DNA of 64,000 nt from GCA-2718815 sp963578105. GTDB lineage: Bacteria > Planctomycetota > Planctomycetia > Pirellulales > Pirellulaceae. Below the pieces are notes generated by a model, which worked only from the letters and a program-made list of their open reading frames with translations, had not been told where the DNA came from and ran no database searches. The stretch is from contig CAUZBP010000009.1 of the NCBI GenBank assembly GCA_963578105.1, positions 1 through 64,000 on the forward strand. Direction: 5' to 3'. Positions 15,753 through 25,163 of this stretch are shown piece after piece. Made by a program: the position numbers and the translations under genes. Each line of letters begins with the position of its first letter. Position 1 is the first letter of the stretch.

Positions 15753-17939
15753 ATGCGACTGACTTTGCGGACAATGCTGGCGTATTTGGACGAGGTACTT
15801 GATTCCGATGACACCCATGAAATAGGACAGAAAATAGAAGGAAGTCGATTTGCCACGGATTTGGCACATCGAACGCGAGGGTGTGTTCGACGATTAAAAT
15901 TACCGGCGCCGGAACTCAATGAAACGACTGGTCAGGACACAAACACGGTGTCGGAATACCTTGACAGTACTCTTCCAGATGAGCGCGTATCCGATTTTGA
16001 GAAGGTGTGTCTGGACTCGGATATCCATTTGGCAGAAGCCGCCTCCTGCCATCAGATCCTGACGTTAGTACTAGGCGAACCTGCTGAAGTCAGCGTTGCC
16101 ACACGGGAGCGCATGTATCGCGTTGGCAGGCAGATTGAAAAGGATCCCTCATTAGAGACAGATCTCCAGGCTGAGTCGGATTTGGCAGAGTTCTCGACAG
16201 GTACTGCCGCAGTAAACACTGCTGTGGAGAAATCGCAGCGATCCAAGGCAGAAATACCCGACTACTTGCGTGAAGAACCCAGACGAAGTTGGGGACCCGT
16301 GGTGGTTGTTTTTTTGTTGGCGATCGTGCTGACCCTGGGCGGACTGGCAATGTTTGGAATGTTGGATCCGGCACTTGTGGCCTTTACGGGTGGCAAGTTC
16401 AGAGAGGACTCCACGGAACAAGACAGGAAGGGCGCGGCAGAATTCAGTTCCGCACAGAGTCAATTTGTAGAACCCCTACCGGCAGAAGTCCAGGTTGCTG
16501 AAGATCAAGTCCAGCCTCCGAGCGAGAATCTGGGGGATCCACAGTTGCTTGAGGAAGGTCAGCAGCCAGATCGCACAGAGAATCTACCTGCCAGTCACGT
16601 GGTTTCACAGTCGTCAGAATCGAGTGCGGCAGAACTGGCGTTCCCTTCTTCCGATCCCTCAGAGGTTGTCACGGTTAACGAAGAGACGACGAATGAAGTG
16701 ACAGAGCCGTCGCCGATCGAGCAGGTGAACCTTGTTGAGCCGTTACAGACCGAACCTGAATCGGTCGAGCCGATTGCCATGGGGCAGTATGTTTCCGACC
16801 AACAGGTGCTGGTCCATTTCAACGCCGAATCGAAAAACTGGTACCGTTTTGCTCCGCGCGCGCCTTTACACTCCGGTGATCGTTTGATGTCGCTGCCAAA
16901 ATACCGTCCGCAGATCATGTTGTCTGCAGGCTTGCGGGCTTCCTTGATTGGCGGCACTCTGGTCCAACTGCACGCTCAAGATCCCCAGCAACCGCAGATC
17001 AAGATCCATTTTGGCCGTGTCGTGCTGACACCGGTGAATCGAGCCGAGGTGTCACTGGTCTTGGGTTTGCCAAATCGGGAGCTCCAGCTTGAATTCGTAG
17101 ATGCCGAGTCGGAATTGGCGGTCGAGGTTCGTCGATTTCACACACCAGGTACGGACTCTCGTGCAATGGTTGCCCACGACGGGGTACGGATCATCCCCAT
17201 CAGTGGAGGCATTCGACTGACCGAGGCTGCACAGCCTCCGCAAACGGTCATGGCTGGCCAGGCGATCCAGTTTTATAACGAGGCTCCCAGCCAAGTCGAT
17301 TCCATCGAAGAATTTCCGAACTGGCTTAACGGCCGTGACGTCGCAGAGATCGACCGCCGCGCGGCGGTCGCTTTGGAGCGGGACATCGTCCTGAATCGCC
17401 CGCTGATCTTGACGCTGCTGGAGAAGAATGAAACTTCAGAAGAACGTCGAAAAGATGTACGAGCCTTGGCAACCGAGTGTTTGATCCACCTGGGAGAATT
17501 TGAACCGGCCATCAAGGCATTCAGGGATGTTACACAAAAACCTTGGTGGGAGAGTCTGTTTAAATCATTGCAATTCGCGCTGGCCCGTGATCGCGATTTT
17601 GCTTGGGAGGTGGCTGCTGCCTTTGAAAAACACCGTGGAGAAGATGCTGACGCACTCCTTAAACTTTTGGACGGTTACGACGCTCCGGAATTAGAACAGG
17701 ACGGAGCACGACAACTGGTGGCATATTTGAACCATGATGAGATGGATTACCGGGTCCTGGCCCTGGAGAATTTGAAACGGATCATGGAAGTCAAGCCGAT
17801 TTACAATCCCCGTCACACGACGGTCCAAAGAAGAAAGGCGGTTCAACACTGGCGAATGAGATTTGAGCGGGGAGAGATTCAATACAAATCGCCACCGCTT
17901 GACATTCCAGCCAGAAAGGATTCGACTACCGGCTCATAG
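15753..17939 (+). CDS. single-pass protein with anti-sigma-like N-terminus and FecR-like domain
   Basis: A 728-residue protein with ATG 15753 after AGGGAG. Residues 1-175 form a cytosolic helical domain (TLRTMLAYLDEVLDSDD, then YLDSTLPDERVSDFE) resembling the anti-sigma-type modules of planctomycete proteins, but without the Cys/His set of a zinc anti-sigma factor. One membrane helix lies at about 179-203, then an acidic Pro/Glu/Val-rich linker to about 350. A beta-rich segment to about 510 (LSAGLRASLIGGTLV, KIHFGRVVLTP) is reminiscent of FecR. The last 200 residues look like HEAT/TPR-type helices. A role in transmembrane signalling or envelope sensing is inferred. No partner sigma factor is adjacent. 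Confidence 0.6.
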   Translation: MRLTLRTMLAYLDEVLDSDDTHEIGQKIEGSRFATDLAHRTRGCVRRLKLPAPELNETTGQDTNTVSEYLDSTLPDERVSDFEKVCLDSDIHLAEAASCHQILTLVLGEPAEVSVATRERMYRVGRQIEKDPSLETDLQAESDLAEFSTGTAAVNTAVEKSQRSKAEIPDYLREEPRRSWGPVVVVFLLAIVLTLGGLAMFGMLDPALVAFTGGKFREDSTEQDRKGAAEFSSAQSQFVEPLPAEVQVAEDQVQPPSENLGDPQLLEEGQQPDRTENLPASHVVSQSSESSAAELAFPSSDPSEVVTVNEETTNEVTEPSPIEQVNLVEPLQTEPESVEPIAMGQYVSDQQVLVHFNAESKNWYRFAPRAPLHSGDRLMSLPKYRPQIMLSAGLRASLIGGTLVQLHAQDPQQPQIKIHFGRVVLTPVNRAEVSLVLGLPNRELQLEFVDAESELAVEVRRFHTPGTDSRAMVAHDGVRIIPISGGIRLTEAAQPPQTVMAGQAIQFYNEAPSQVDSIEEFPNWLNGRDVAEIDRRAAVALERDIVLNRPLILTLLEKNETSEERRKDVRALATECLIHLGEFEPAIKAFRDVTQKPWWESLFKSLQFALARDRDFAWEVAAAFEKHRGEDADALLKLLDGYDAPELEQDGARQLVAYLNHDEMDYRVLALENLKRIMEVKPIYNPRHTTVQRRKAVQHWRMRFERGEIQYKSPPLDIPARKDSTTGS

Positions 17940-18078
17940 CTACTGGATTCTCACACGGATTCCGGCCCTGGGTCGCATCGACGGTGGACCCCGCGATTGT
18001 CAGGTGATCGGAAGAGCGCTCAGGAAAACTTGGACAAAACGATTTCTGAATAGTGACTTAGACCGTCGTTTTCTTTTC

Positions 18079-19638
18079 ATGGTCGATTCGCACCCACAAT
18101 CAACTGCCAATTCGGCGGTCCCCGACACGGTCATTCCTCGCGGCACCTTGCCACCTTTGAGGTATCGCGATCTGCCCGAACCGATCTCATGGAAGAAGAT
18201 GATTGGTCCGAGCATCATGTTGGCCGGATTGGCATTGGGGTCTGGCGAGTTCGTCATGTGGCCCTACATCACCTACAAATCCGGTTTTATATTTTTCTGG
18301 GCCTGCATTCTCGGGGTGATCACCCAGTTCTTTCTAAATATGGAGATTGAGCGTTATACGTTGGCCACCGGTGAGAGTGCGATCACAGGATTCTGCCGGC
18401 TCAACCGGCACTGGGCGTGGGTGTTGCTGTTGCTGAACATCCTGCCCTGGGCTTGGCCCGGCTGGGCTACCGGGGCTGGCCAATTACTCAGCTGGTTGAT
18501 CTTCGGGGCCAACGAGGTTGTCGGCGAAAATGGCGGGACGACGTATGAAGCCCGCTATGTATCCTACTTCGGAATCGCCGGACTGTGGCTGGTGGGGATC
18601 GCTTTGACGGCCGGTCCGGTGGTCTACAACACCGTTGAGCGAATCCAGATGGTGTTGGTCGGGATGATCGTGGTGATCGTGATCGGCCTGGGATTTGTCC
18701 TGATCCGTGGCGATGCCGTGACGGCAATGGTCTCTGGAATCGTCAGCGTCGGGCAGATGCCCGATCTGGATGCGACCGGGTTGACCTTCATCAGTCTCCT
18801 GGGCGCGCTGGCGTTTGCCGGGGCCGGTGGATCGACCAACCTGGGCCAGAGCAACTTCATCAAGGACAAGGGGTACGGCATGGGCCAGTTCATCGGGCGG
18901 ATCACCAGCCCGTTGACCGGTCAGCAGGAGGCGATCACCGACACCGGGTTCCTGTTTCCCGACAGCCCCGAGAACCGGAAGCATTGGCTGGGTTGGTGGC
19001 GGTCGGCGAATACCGAACACCTGCTGTCGTTCTTTGTCACCTGCGTGATCTGCCTGTGCCTGATGTCGCTGATGACCTACTCGGTCTTCTACGACGCCGA
19101 CGGAGTGCTGAAACCGGGCATGGACCGTTACGGCGATGGCCTGGACTTCATCTGGGGCGAGGCGACGGTAATCGGTGAACGGGCCACAGGAGGCGGCCTG
19201 CTGAAACTGGGTTTCCTGGTGATGGGTATTGCCGTGTTGCTGACGACCGAACTGGGCGTCCTGGATGTAACCGCTCGCATCTCGACCGACATCGTCAAGA
19301 TCAACTACCTCCGTGACAACGACAACTGGTCACTCTCGAAATTGTATTACCTGTTTCTCTGGGGCGAGATCCTGCTGGGCACGGTGATTCTATTGGTCGG
19401 GTTCGACAAGCCGCTGGTCCTGCTGGTCACCTCCGCTGCGATGAACGGTGGAGTCATGTTCGTCTACTCGATTCTGTTGTTGTACCTCAACAGCAAGGTT
19501 CTGCCGCGGAGGATTGCGATCGGCCCGGGGCGTTTTTTGATGATCATCTGGTCGGCCGCTTTCTTCGGTTACTTCAGTATCCAGGCCCTGCGGCTCAAGG
19601 TCTTGCCTTACCTGGCTGCTTTGTTTGGTATCGTGTAG
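18079..19638 (+). CDS. Nramp-superfamily transporter lacking the DPGN and MPH motifs
   Basis: A 519-residue membrane protein from ATG 18079; the open frame extends to 17863 but overlaps the previous gene. About eleven or twelve spans are present. The fold is that of the Nramp/APC type: GPSIMLAGLALGSGEF for helix 1 and GGSTNLGQSNFIKDKG for helix 6. The canonical metal-ligand motifs DPGN (helix 1) and MPH (helix 6) are replaced by GSGE and STNL. Transported ion is therefore unknown. Codons from about 18400 onward end in G or C more often than in neighbouring genes. It is a stand-alone gene with a hairpin about 120 bases downstream. Confidence 0.75.
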   Translation: MVDSHPQSTANSAVPDTVIPRGTLPPLRYRDLPEPISWKKMIGPSIMLAGLALGSGEFVMWPYITYKSGFIFFWACILGVITQFFLNMEIERYTLATGESAITGFCRLNRHWAWVLLLLNILPWAWPGWATGAGQLLSWLIFGANEVVGENGGTTYEARYVSYFGIAGLWLVGIALTAGPVVYNTVERIQMVLVGMIVVIVIGLGFVLIRGDAVTAMVSGIVSVGQMPDLDATGLTFISLLGALAFAGAGGSTNLGQSNFIKDKGYGMGQFIGRITSPLTGQQEAITDTGFLFPDSPENRKHWLGWWRSANTEHLLSFFVTCVICLCLMSLMTYSVFYDADGVLKPGMDRYGDGLDFIWGEATVIGERATGGGLLKLGFLVMGIAVLLTTELGVLDVTARISTDIVKINYLRDNDNWSLSKLYYLFLWGEILLGTVILLVGFDKPLVLLVTSAAMNGGVMFVYSILLLYLNSKVLPRRIAIGPGRFLMIIWSAAFFGYFSIQALRLKVLPYLAALFGIV

Positions 19639-19761
19639 GACCATCATTGGATCACGTTGTCGGGATCCGAGGTGTTCAGGAACTGGTCGGGACGGTTCTT
19701 TTGGACAAGACTTTCAGGTCATCGACGCTCGCGTGTTTGTGTTTTTCCATTTTACTCAGTT

Positions 19762-19782
19762 GAAAATCGTGAGACGATTTTC
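19762..19782 (+). terminator. perfect 9-bp hairpin downstream of the Nramp gene
   Basis: GAAAATCGT, loop GAG, ACGATTTTC. The stem is AT-rich with a short loop. It is a plausible terminator for the transporter gene 124 bases upstream, though only CCTG follows it. Confidence 0.4.
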
Positions 19783-20120
19783 CTGTGCGGTTACACCCTG
19801 TTCCGGAAGACTGGCTGGAAATCGCCACTCGGAGCCCGGATGGTTTGGTGGCGATGGGTAATTCTGACCGGTACCGTCCTCTTTTCCGGTTTTTCCGGCG
19901 GGCAGGTTTTGAGACAAAATTTCTGGATTCGTGGAACGATTTTCATCGCAGCCACCTGGTGATCGGCCTTTTTAGCTGGAAAGCGTCCGTGGGTTGTCTC
20001 CGGGGTGCTCGTTCTTGCTCGAGGAAAGCAATCCCCTGCCGAGCATGGCCCCTCCCCATTGCTTGAAAGGCCGGTAAATTAGCGATTTGTGTTTCGGCCC
20101 GCCCATTTTGAAGTTTGCGT

Positions 20121-20149
20121 TTGTCCAACCAGACGGAGCGGGTTAGAAT
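20121..20149 (+). promoter_or_regulatory. sigma70-type promoter for hpf-ptsN-ptsH-ptsI
   Basis: TTGTCC (20121-20126), a 17-base spacer and TAGAAT (20144-20149) lie about 93 bases before the hpf start. No sigma54-type GG-N10-GC promoter was seen here. Confidence 0.6.
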
Positions 20150-20241
20150 AGTCGTCTTCTTCGTCAAATGACTTGACGTTGCTCGTGCGGTTCCCGTTCG
20201 GGACGGTGTGATGTGCGGGTTCGGACAGGAGGAGATTCACG

Positions 20242-20613
20242 GTGCAGATCAGCATCTCGATGAGACATGGTCACCTGAGTCAGCAGGCGCAGCATAGGAT
20301 TTCTGAAAAAGTCTCCAAGTTACCGCGGATTTTTGAGCGGCTGACGGCAGCCAGCGTTACGGTTGACTTGGAACATGAAGATGCCCCACATGTGGAAATC
20401 CGGGTCTCGGTTGAACATGCTCAAGATTTTGTTGCTACGCATCAAGCGGGTAGTGTAATGGCGACGGTCGACGGCAGTGTACATAAAGTGGAACAACAAT
20501 TGAGACGGCACAAAGAGAAACTCAAGGGACATAAAATGACAGGATTGAAGCATCAGGAAGTACCGCTGGATTCAGAACCAGGGGAAGCTGACGCGGCAAG
20601 TGGGGAATATTAA
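20242..20613 (+). CDS. hpf: ribosome hibernation-promoting factor, short form
   Basis: A 123-residue HPF/RaiA-type protein that would bind the 30S decoding region and silence ribosomes in slow growth. GTG 20242 follows AGGAGG at 20228-20233 with ideal spacing. The domain runs from QISISMRHGHLSQQAQ to about residue 100, ending in HKVEQQLRRHKEKLKGHK, the usual basic helix. The C-terminal dimerisation domain of long HPF is absent. The acidic tail (EPGEADAASGEY) is short. It is the first gene of a unit with ptsN, ptsH and ptsI, a common grouping that couples stress translation control to the nitrogen PTS. Confidence 0.92.
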   Translation: MQISISMRHGHLSQQAQHRISEKVSKLPRIFERLTAASVTVDLEHEDAPHVEIRVSVEHAQDFVATHQAGSVMATVDGSVHKVEQQLRRHKEKLKGHKMTGLKHQEVPLDSEPGEADAASGEY

Positions 20614-20673
20614 GCATCTTAGAGAGTTCGCCGCAAACACGACTAGTTATGTAATTAGTAAAGGAAAGACCGT

Positions 20674-21150
20674 ATGAAGTTTGCCGATTTTGTCAGCACA
20701 GGATCGATCAAGGCTGGATTGGAGACGGACACAAAAGAAGAGGTTATTGCAGAGTTAGTTGCTGCACTCGTGGCAGCCGGCCAAATTCGAGAAGAGGAAA
20801 ACGACAGTATTCTCAAAGCCATCATAAAGCGTGAGGAGTTGGGCAGCACGGGAATTGGTCGAGGGATAGCCGTCCCGCACACCAAGCACCCCAGCGTGGA
20901 GCGATTGGTTGCTACTGTGGGGGTCAGCCAGGAAGGCATTGATTTCAATAGTCTGGATGGGGACAAGGTTCAACTGTTCTTTTTATTGATATCGCCCCCT
21001 GATCAGCCTGGTGACCATCTGCGAGCCCTCGAAAATATTTCTCGTCAATTAAGAGACGACACTTTTTGCCGATTCTTAAAACAATCGAAGACGACAGAAG
21101 ACATTCAGCAGTTGTTGGAAGAAGCGGATAACAATCAATTTGTTTCCTGA
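20674..21150 (+). CDS. ptsN: PTS IIA-like nitrogen-regulatory protein (EIIA-Ntr)
   Basis: A 158-residue cytosolic phosphoacceptor of the mannitol/fructose IIA fold. The phosphorylated histidine is H69 in GRGIAVPHTKHP, with the conserved GSTGIGRG just before it. It lies 60 bases after hpf, led by AAAGGAAAG. It would receive phosphate from HPr and regulate other proteins by protein-protein contact, rather than feeding a sugar permease. No IIB or IIC gene is in the window. Confidence 0.92.
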   Translation: MKFADFVSTGSIKAGLETDTKEEVIAELVAALVAAGQIREEENDSILKAIIKREELGSTGIGRGIAVPHTKHPSVERLVATVGVSQEGIDFNSLDGDKVQLFFLLISPPDQPGDHLRALENISRQLRDDTFCRFLKQSKTTEDIQQLLEEADNNQFVS

Positions 21151-21206
21151 ACGTTCCGGGTACTACTCGGTCCCAACTGGGGTCTGGAAATTAGTAGGAG
21201 AGGAAC

Positions 21207-21512
21207 GTGTGGCCAACCGAAATGACTCATAAGACAGCCTCCCGTGCGGTAACCGTTGTGAACCCCCAGGGATTGCACGCGCGTCCCGTGAATTTATTTG
21301 TGCAACTGGCAAGTCAGTTTGAGTCCAAGATCGATGTGGTCAGGGGTGATGAACGTGTGGATGGAAAAAGCATTTTATCCGTTCTCACGTTAGCAGCCGC
21401 ACAAGGTACCGAGCTATCAATCGAGGCGACAGGTCAAGATGCCGATGCGGCACTGGACGCTTTGGCCGATTTGGTGGCCAAAGGTTTTGCCGAAGAAGAA
21501 GTTAATCCATAA
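21207..21512 (+). CDS. ptsH: phosphocarrier protein HPr
   Basis: 101 residues. GTG 21207 was chosen because AGGAG is six bases upstream; an internal ATG at 21222 lacks one. The phosphorylation site is H24 in QGLHARPVN. A regulatory serine S55 in VDGKSIL is 31 residues later, the same interval as H15-S46 in classical HPr, so an HPr kinase could act on it. An N-terminal extension of about nine residues precedes the HPr fold. It accepts phosphate from the EI encoded downstream and passes it to EIIA-Ntr. Confidence 0.92.
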   Translation: MWPTEMTHKTASRAVTVVNPQGLHARPVNLFVQLASQFESKIDVVRGDERVDGKSILSVLTLAAAQGTELSIEATGQDADAALDALADLVAKGFAEEEVNP

Positions 21513-21705
21513 TAGATGCACTGGTGTGACATGTTGTTGCTTACCGATTTTCATCGCCAGCCGACAAACGACCGGGCTGCATCTAGTAACCATACTATCC
21601 ATCGTGGCGGCACTGTGCCAAAACCCCCGCTGAAAAAAGCGAGTTCCGTAGTACGGGGAACGAACAGCGGGAAAGACTGCGCAGATTGGACCGCCTTATG
21701 GCCCT

Positions 21706-23454
21706 ATGCAAATACTCCAAGGACTAGCCGTTTCGTCCGGTGTGGCGTTTGGCGAAGCGCTGATCGTCGATAACGAGGGTGTTCGAATTCCCAACCGCTT
21801 CGTCTCGCGCGAAGTGGTCGAGGATGAAATCGAACAACTTGAAAAGGCGATTGCTGCAGTCAGTCGCGAGATCGAGGTGAACCGCAAGACGGTTTCAGCA
21901 CAACTGGGCGAACAGTGTGGGGCTATCTTTTCAGCGCACTTGCAAATGCTGCATGATCAGCAGCTACAGGATCAACTCCACACACTGATTCGCGACAAAC
22001 ATTTCTCACCCGCTTACGCTGTTAGCCAGGCCTTGCGCCGTTACGCCAAAGTCTTTCAGTCCCTGGACAGCGGATCCCATCAGGAACTAGCTTCTGACAT
22101 TTTCGATATCGAAAAACGGCTGCTGCGACATCTGCTGGGACATCGCCGTGAAGATTTAACACACCTTTCATGCTCGGTGATTATTCTGGCACACGAACTT
22201 ACGCCCAGTGAAACAGCCAACCTCGATCGCCAGAAGGTACTCGGGTTTGCCACGGAGATGGGCGGTGCCGGGGGGCACACCGCGGTTGTGGCTGAGGCCC
22301 TTGAACTTCCGGCAGTAGTTGGCCTGGGCCGGTTCATGTCAGATATCTCAAGTGGCGAAATGGTAATCATTGATGGTGATCATGGCCAAATCATCCTGCA
22401 ACCTGATGAAGAGACCATTGCTCGCTATCGATACGAGTTGCAGCAACACGAGTCCCTGGCAGTTCGCCTTCAAGAGCTGCGAGATTTACCCGCAGAAACA
22501 GCTGACGGCTCGTGCGTCGAGTTGTTGGCCAACATCGAATTTCCTCATGAGGTCAGCGCTTGTGCAACTCGAGGTGCGGAAGGCATAGGTTTGTACCGCA
22601 CGGAGTTTCTCTATTTGAGTTCGGATAAGGAGCCCGACGAAGAGATCCATTATCAGGCCTACGCTGAAGTGGCCCGAGCAATGGGAGATAAACCAGTTAC
22701 GATCCGCACGGTAGACCTGGGGGCCGATAAGATGTTCGGCCCGATGCATCATGATGGCATGCAGAATCCGGAACTGGGCCTGCGCAGCATCCGGTTGTCG
22801 TTGCGCAATTTGCCGTTGTTTCGTACGCAACTGCGAGCGGTGCTTCGCGCCAGTGCGTTGGGAAATGTGAGCGTAATGTTTCCTTTGGTGACAACGCTTC
22901 AGGAAGTAAGACAGGGGAAAATGGTCATCGCGGATGTGATGGAGGACCTGGAGGAAGAGGGTATTTCCTTCAACCAGGATCTTCCTATCGGAATCATGGT
23001 GGAAGTTCCTGCCGCGGTGATCATGTTGGACGCTTTTCTGAAAGAAGTCGATTTTATCAGCGTGGGTACGAACGACCTCATCCAGTATGCATTGGCCGTG
23101 GATCGCACCAACAAAGAGGTGGCGTCTCTTTACAACGCCGGCGACCCGGCTGTTTTGCGTTTGATACAGATGGCGGTCCGATCTGCCCAGCGCGCGCAGC
23201 TGCCTATCACGATGTGTGGGCAAATGAGCGGCAGTACCCTGTACACGATGCTATTGGTTGGGCTTGGATTCCGCAGCCTGAGTGTTGCACCGAGTGCCAT
23301 TCCCGAGATCAAGAAAATTTGTCGTAGCGTAACAGTTGCACAGTGTGAGGCGGTTGCTGAACACGCACTGCGGTTTGAAAACGCTAGCGACGTAAACCAT
23401 TTTTTAAAGGCGGAGCTACGCAATGTCGCGCCGGAGTTGGCGGCATATGTTTGA
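21706..23454 (+). CDS. ptsI: phosphoenolpyruvate-protein phosphotransferase (EI)
   Basis: 582 residues, the normal size of enzyme I, so no N-terminal GAF domain as in EI-Ntr (PtsP). The active-site histidine is H191 in GGAGGHTAVVAEAL. The C-terminal PEP-binding barrel has EGIGLYRTEFLYL, VNFP-like VSVMFPLVTTLQE, GIMVEVPAAVIMLD, SVGTNDLIQYALAVDR and the cysteine-containing MCGQMSG. ATG 21706 gives the standard N-terminus LQGLAVSSGVAFG. It lies 193 bases after ptsH without an intervening terminator. It starts the phosphorelay from PEP. Confidence 0.95.
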   Translation: MQILQGLAVSSGVAFGEALIVDNEGVRIPNRFVSREVVEDEIEQLEKAIAAVSREIEVNRKTVSAQLGEQCGAIFSAHLQMLHDQQLQDQLHTLIRDKHFSPAYAVSQALRRYAKVFQSLDSGSHQELASDIFDIEKRLLRHLLGHRREDLTHLSCSVIILAHELTPSETANLDRQKVLGFATEMGGAGGHTAVVAEALELPAVVGLGRFMSDISSGEMVIIDGDHGQIILQPDEETIARYRYELQQHESLAVRLQELRDLPAETADGSCVELLANIEFPHEVSACATRGAEGIGLYRTEFLYLSSDKEPDEEIHYQAYAEVARAMGDKPVTIRTVDLGADKMFGPMHHDGMQNPELGLRSIRLSLRNLPLFRTQLRAVLRASALGNVSVMFPLVTTLQEVRQGKMVIADVMEDLEEEGISFNQDLPIGIMVEVPAAVIMLDAFLKEVDFISVGTNDLIQYALAVDRTNKEVASLYNAGDPAVLRLIQMAVRSAQRAQLPITMCGQMSGSTLYTMLLVGLGFRSLSVAPSAIPEIKKICRSVTVAQCEAVAEHALRFENASDVNHFLKAELRNVAPELAAYV

Positions 23455-23546
23455 TGAGCGCATTCCGTGTCATGCGGTGACACGCAAGAGATGATCCTGC
23501 GGCGGAATGCTGCCAGACTCTGCCAAACAAAGTACCGATAGGACCA

Positions 23547-25163
23547 ATGATGAAAAAAGAAATATTGATCAATGTCTCGCAGCCCGAGGAATGTCGAATT
23601 GCCATTGTCGAGGACGGAATTCTGGAAGAACTCTACATTGAACGCAGCAGCCAGGACAACTATGTGGGCAATATCTACAAAGGTAAGGTTGTCAATTTGG
23701 AATCCAGTATACAGGCCGCATTTGTCGACTTTGGCGTCGGCCGCAATGGATTTTTGCATATCAGCGACGTCGGGGCAGAGTATTTTCGTCAGGGCGGTTA
23801 TGATCCCAACCAGTCCAGTGGGTCGGACGGTCGCCGTGAAACAAGGGGCGAAGAAGGTGAGGATGGTAACGGACATGCCCGTCCGCGCCGCCGACAGCGA
23901 GTGGGTGCGCGGCCCCGAATGAAGCCTCCGATTCAGGATATTTTTCGACGGGGTGATGAGGTACTCGTCCAGGTCATCAAGGAAGGAATCGGCACGAAAG
24001 GTCCCACTCTCTCGACGTACATCAGCATTCCCGGCAGATACCTGGTGCTGATGCCGGCCCTCGGCCGTGTGGGCGTTTCACGCAAGATTGATGACGAGGA
24101 TGACCGCCGGCGGTTGCGGGACGCGTTGCTCGAACTAAACCCGCCCAAGGGACTGGGTTTTATCGTGCGAACAGCCGGAGTTGATCGAACGAAGAAGGAA
24201 TTGTCACGTGACATGGCTTATCTGTTGCGGCTTTGGAAGGTCATTGTACGACGCATCAAAAAAAGCACGGCACCGATCGACATTTACGAAGAGAGTGACA
24301 TGATCATTCGCACGATCCGTGACATTTTCAGTGCGGATGTGGACGCTATTCACATTGACGAACTGTCATCACATGACCGGGCTAAGGAATTTCTTCAGGT
24401 GGTCATGCCTCGTCACACCAACCTTTTGCACTACTATGAGGGAAAGGAGCCCCTTTTCCACAAGCACCATCTGGAACAGGAAATTGCTTGCATCAATCAG
24501 CGAGAAGTCCCGCTCAAACAAGGGGGATCAATAGTAATCGATCCCACGGAAGCCCTTGTCGCGATCGACGTCAACAGTGGGAACTTCCGTACAGACGATT
24601 CAGCAGAAGAAACGGCCTTTCAGCTCAATGTGATCGCCGCTCGCGAAATCGCTCGCCAGCTGCGATTGAGGGATCTCGGGGGGGTGGTGGTCAACGACTT
24701 CATTGACATGCGCAAGGAAAAACATCGGCGGGGAGTCGAACATGCCTTGCGCGACGCGGTAAAACGAGATCGCGCACGGACGAAAATTCTGCGTACCAGT
24801 CCGTTTGGACTGATTGAAATGACTCGCCAGCGGATCCGCCCCAGTCTGAAACGGAGCATCTATCGTGATTGTCCCATCTGCGAGGGAAAAGGTTTAGTCA
24901 AATCAACCGAGAGCATGGCAATTGAGGTCGTGCGATTGCTTATTCTGGGCAGCCAAAACCCGAAGATCACCAAAGTCGTTATTCGGGTCGCCGACGACGT
25001 TACTTCCTATTTGAACAACAAAAAACGACGTGAACTTGCGCAGATCGAAGACGAAGGCCAGTTGACCGTTCATATCCTGGGCAACGAAGGACACGAACCA
25101 GAATTCCTGCAAATGGAGTATTTTGACAGCGAGGGTAACGAAGTCGTGACTCCTCAGGAATGA
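23547..25163 (+). CDS. rng: ribonuclease E/G family protein
   Basis: 538 residues, close to RNase G plus an insertion. An S1 domain at about 36-110 (NYVGNIYKGKVVNLESS, GRNGFLHISD) is interrupted by a charged, low-complexity insert at about 90-128 (GRRETRGEEGEDGNG, PRRRQRVGARPR). The catalytic DNase I-like core has the two metal-binding aspartates in AIDVNSG (about 339) and NDFIDM (about 382). The zinc-link motif CPICEGKG is at about 442. The long scaffold tail of E. coli RNase E is missing. It would cleave single-stranded RNA in rRNA and mRNA processing. It lies directly before rplU, a frequent synteny. Confidence 0.92.
   Translation: MMKKEILINVSQPEECRIAIVEDGILEELYIERSSQDNYVGNIYKGKVVNLESSIQAAFVDFGVGRNGFLHISDVGAEYFRQGGYDPNQSSGSDGRRETRGEEGEDGNGHARPRRRQRVGARPRMKPPIQDIFRRGDEVLVQVIKEGIGTKGPTLSTYISIPGRYLVLMPALGRVGVSRKIDDEDDRRRLRDALLELNPPKGLGFIVRTAGVDRTKKELSRDMAYLLRLWKVIVRRIKKSTAPIDIYEESDMIIRTIRDIFSADVDAIHIDELSSHDRAKEFLQVVMPRHTNLLHYYEGKEPLFHKHHLEQEIACINQREVPLKQGGSIVIDPTEALVAIDVNSGNFRTDDSAEETAFQLNVIAAREIARQLRLRDLGGVVVNDFIDMRKEKHRRGVEHALRDAVKRDRARTKILRTSPFGLIEMTRQRIRPSLKRSIYRDCPICEGKGLVKSTESMAIEVVRLLILGSQNPKITKVVIRVADDVTSYLNNKKRRELAQIEDEGQLTVHILGNEGHEPEFLQMEYFDSEGNEVVTPQE

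Larger units (their letters stand above)
19639..20241. other. intergenic region before the PTS operon
   Basis: About 600 bases. It contains the hairpin at 19762-19782 and the hpf promoter at 20121-20149. An open frame at 19785-20066 reads passably for its first 60 codons (PVPEDWLEIATRSPDG) but has no ribosome site and deteriorates afterwards, so I do not call it. Confidence 0.5.

Noticed and set aside
22486..23223. Long minus-strand open frame, 245 codons
   Set aside because: It lies wholly antisense within ptsI, whose motifs are certain, and has no protein-like motif.
23130..23876. Minus-strand open frame, 248 codons, spanning the ptsI-rng junction
   Set aside because: Antisense to two well-supported genes; poor ribosome site and odd composition.
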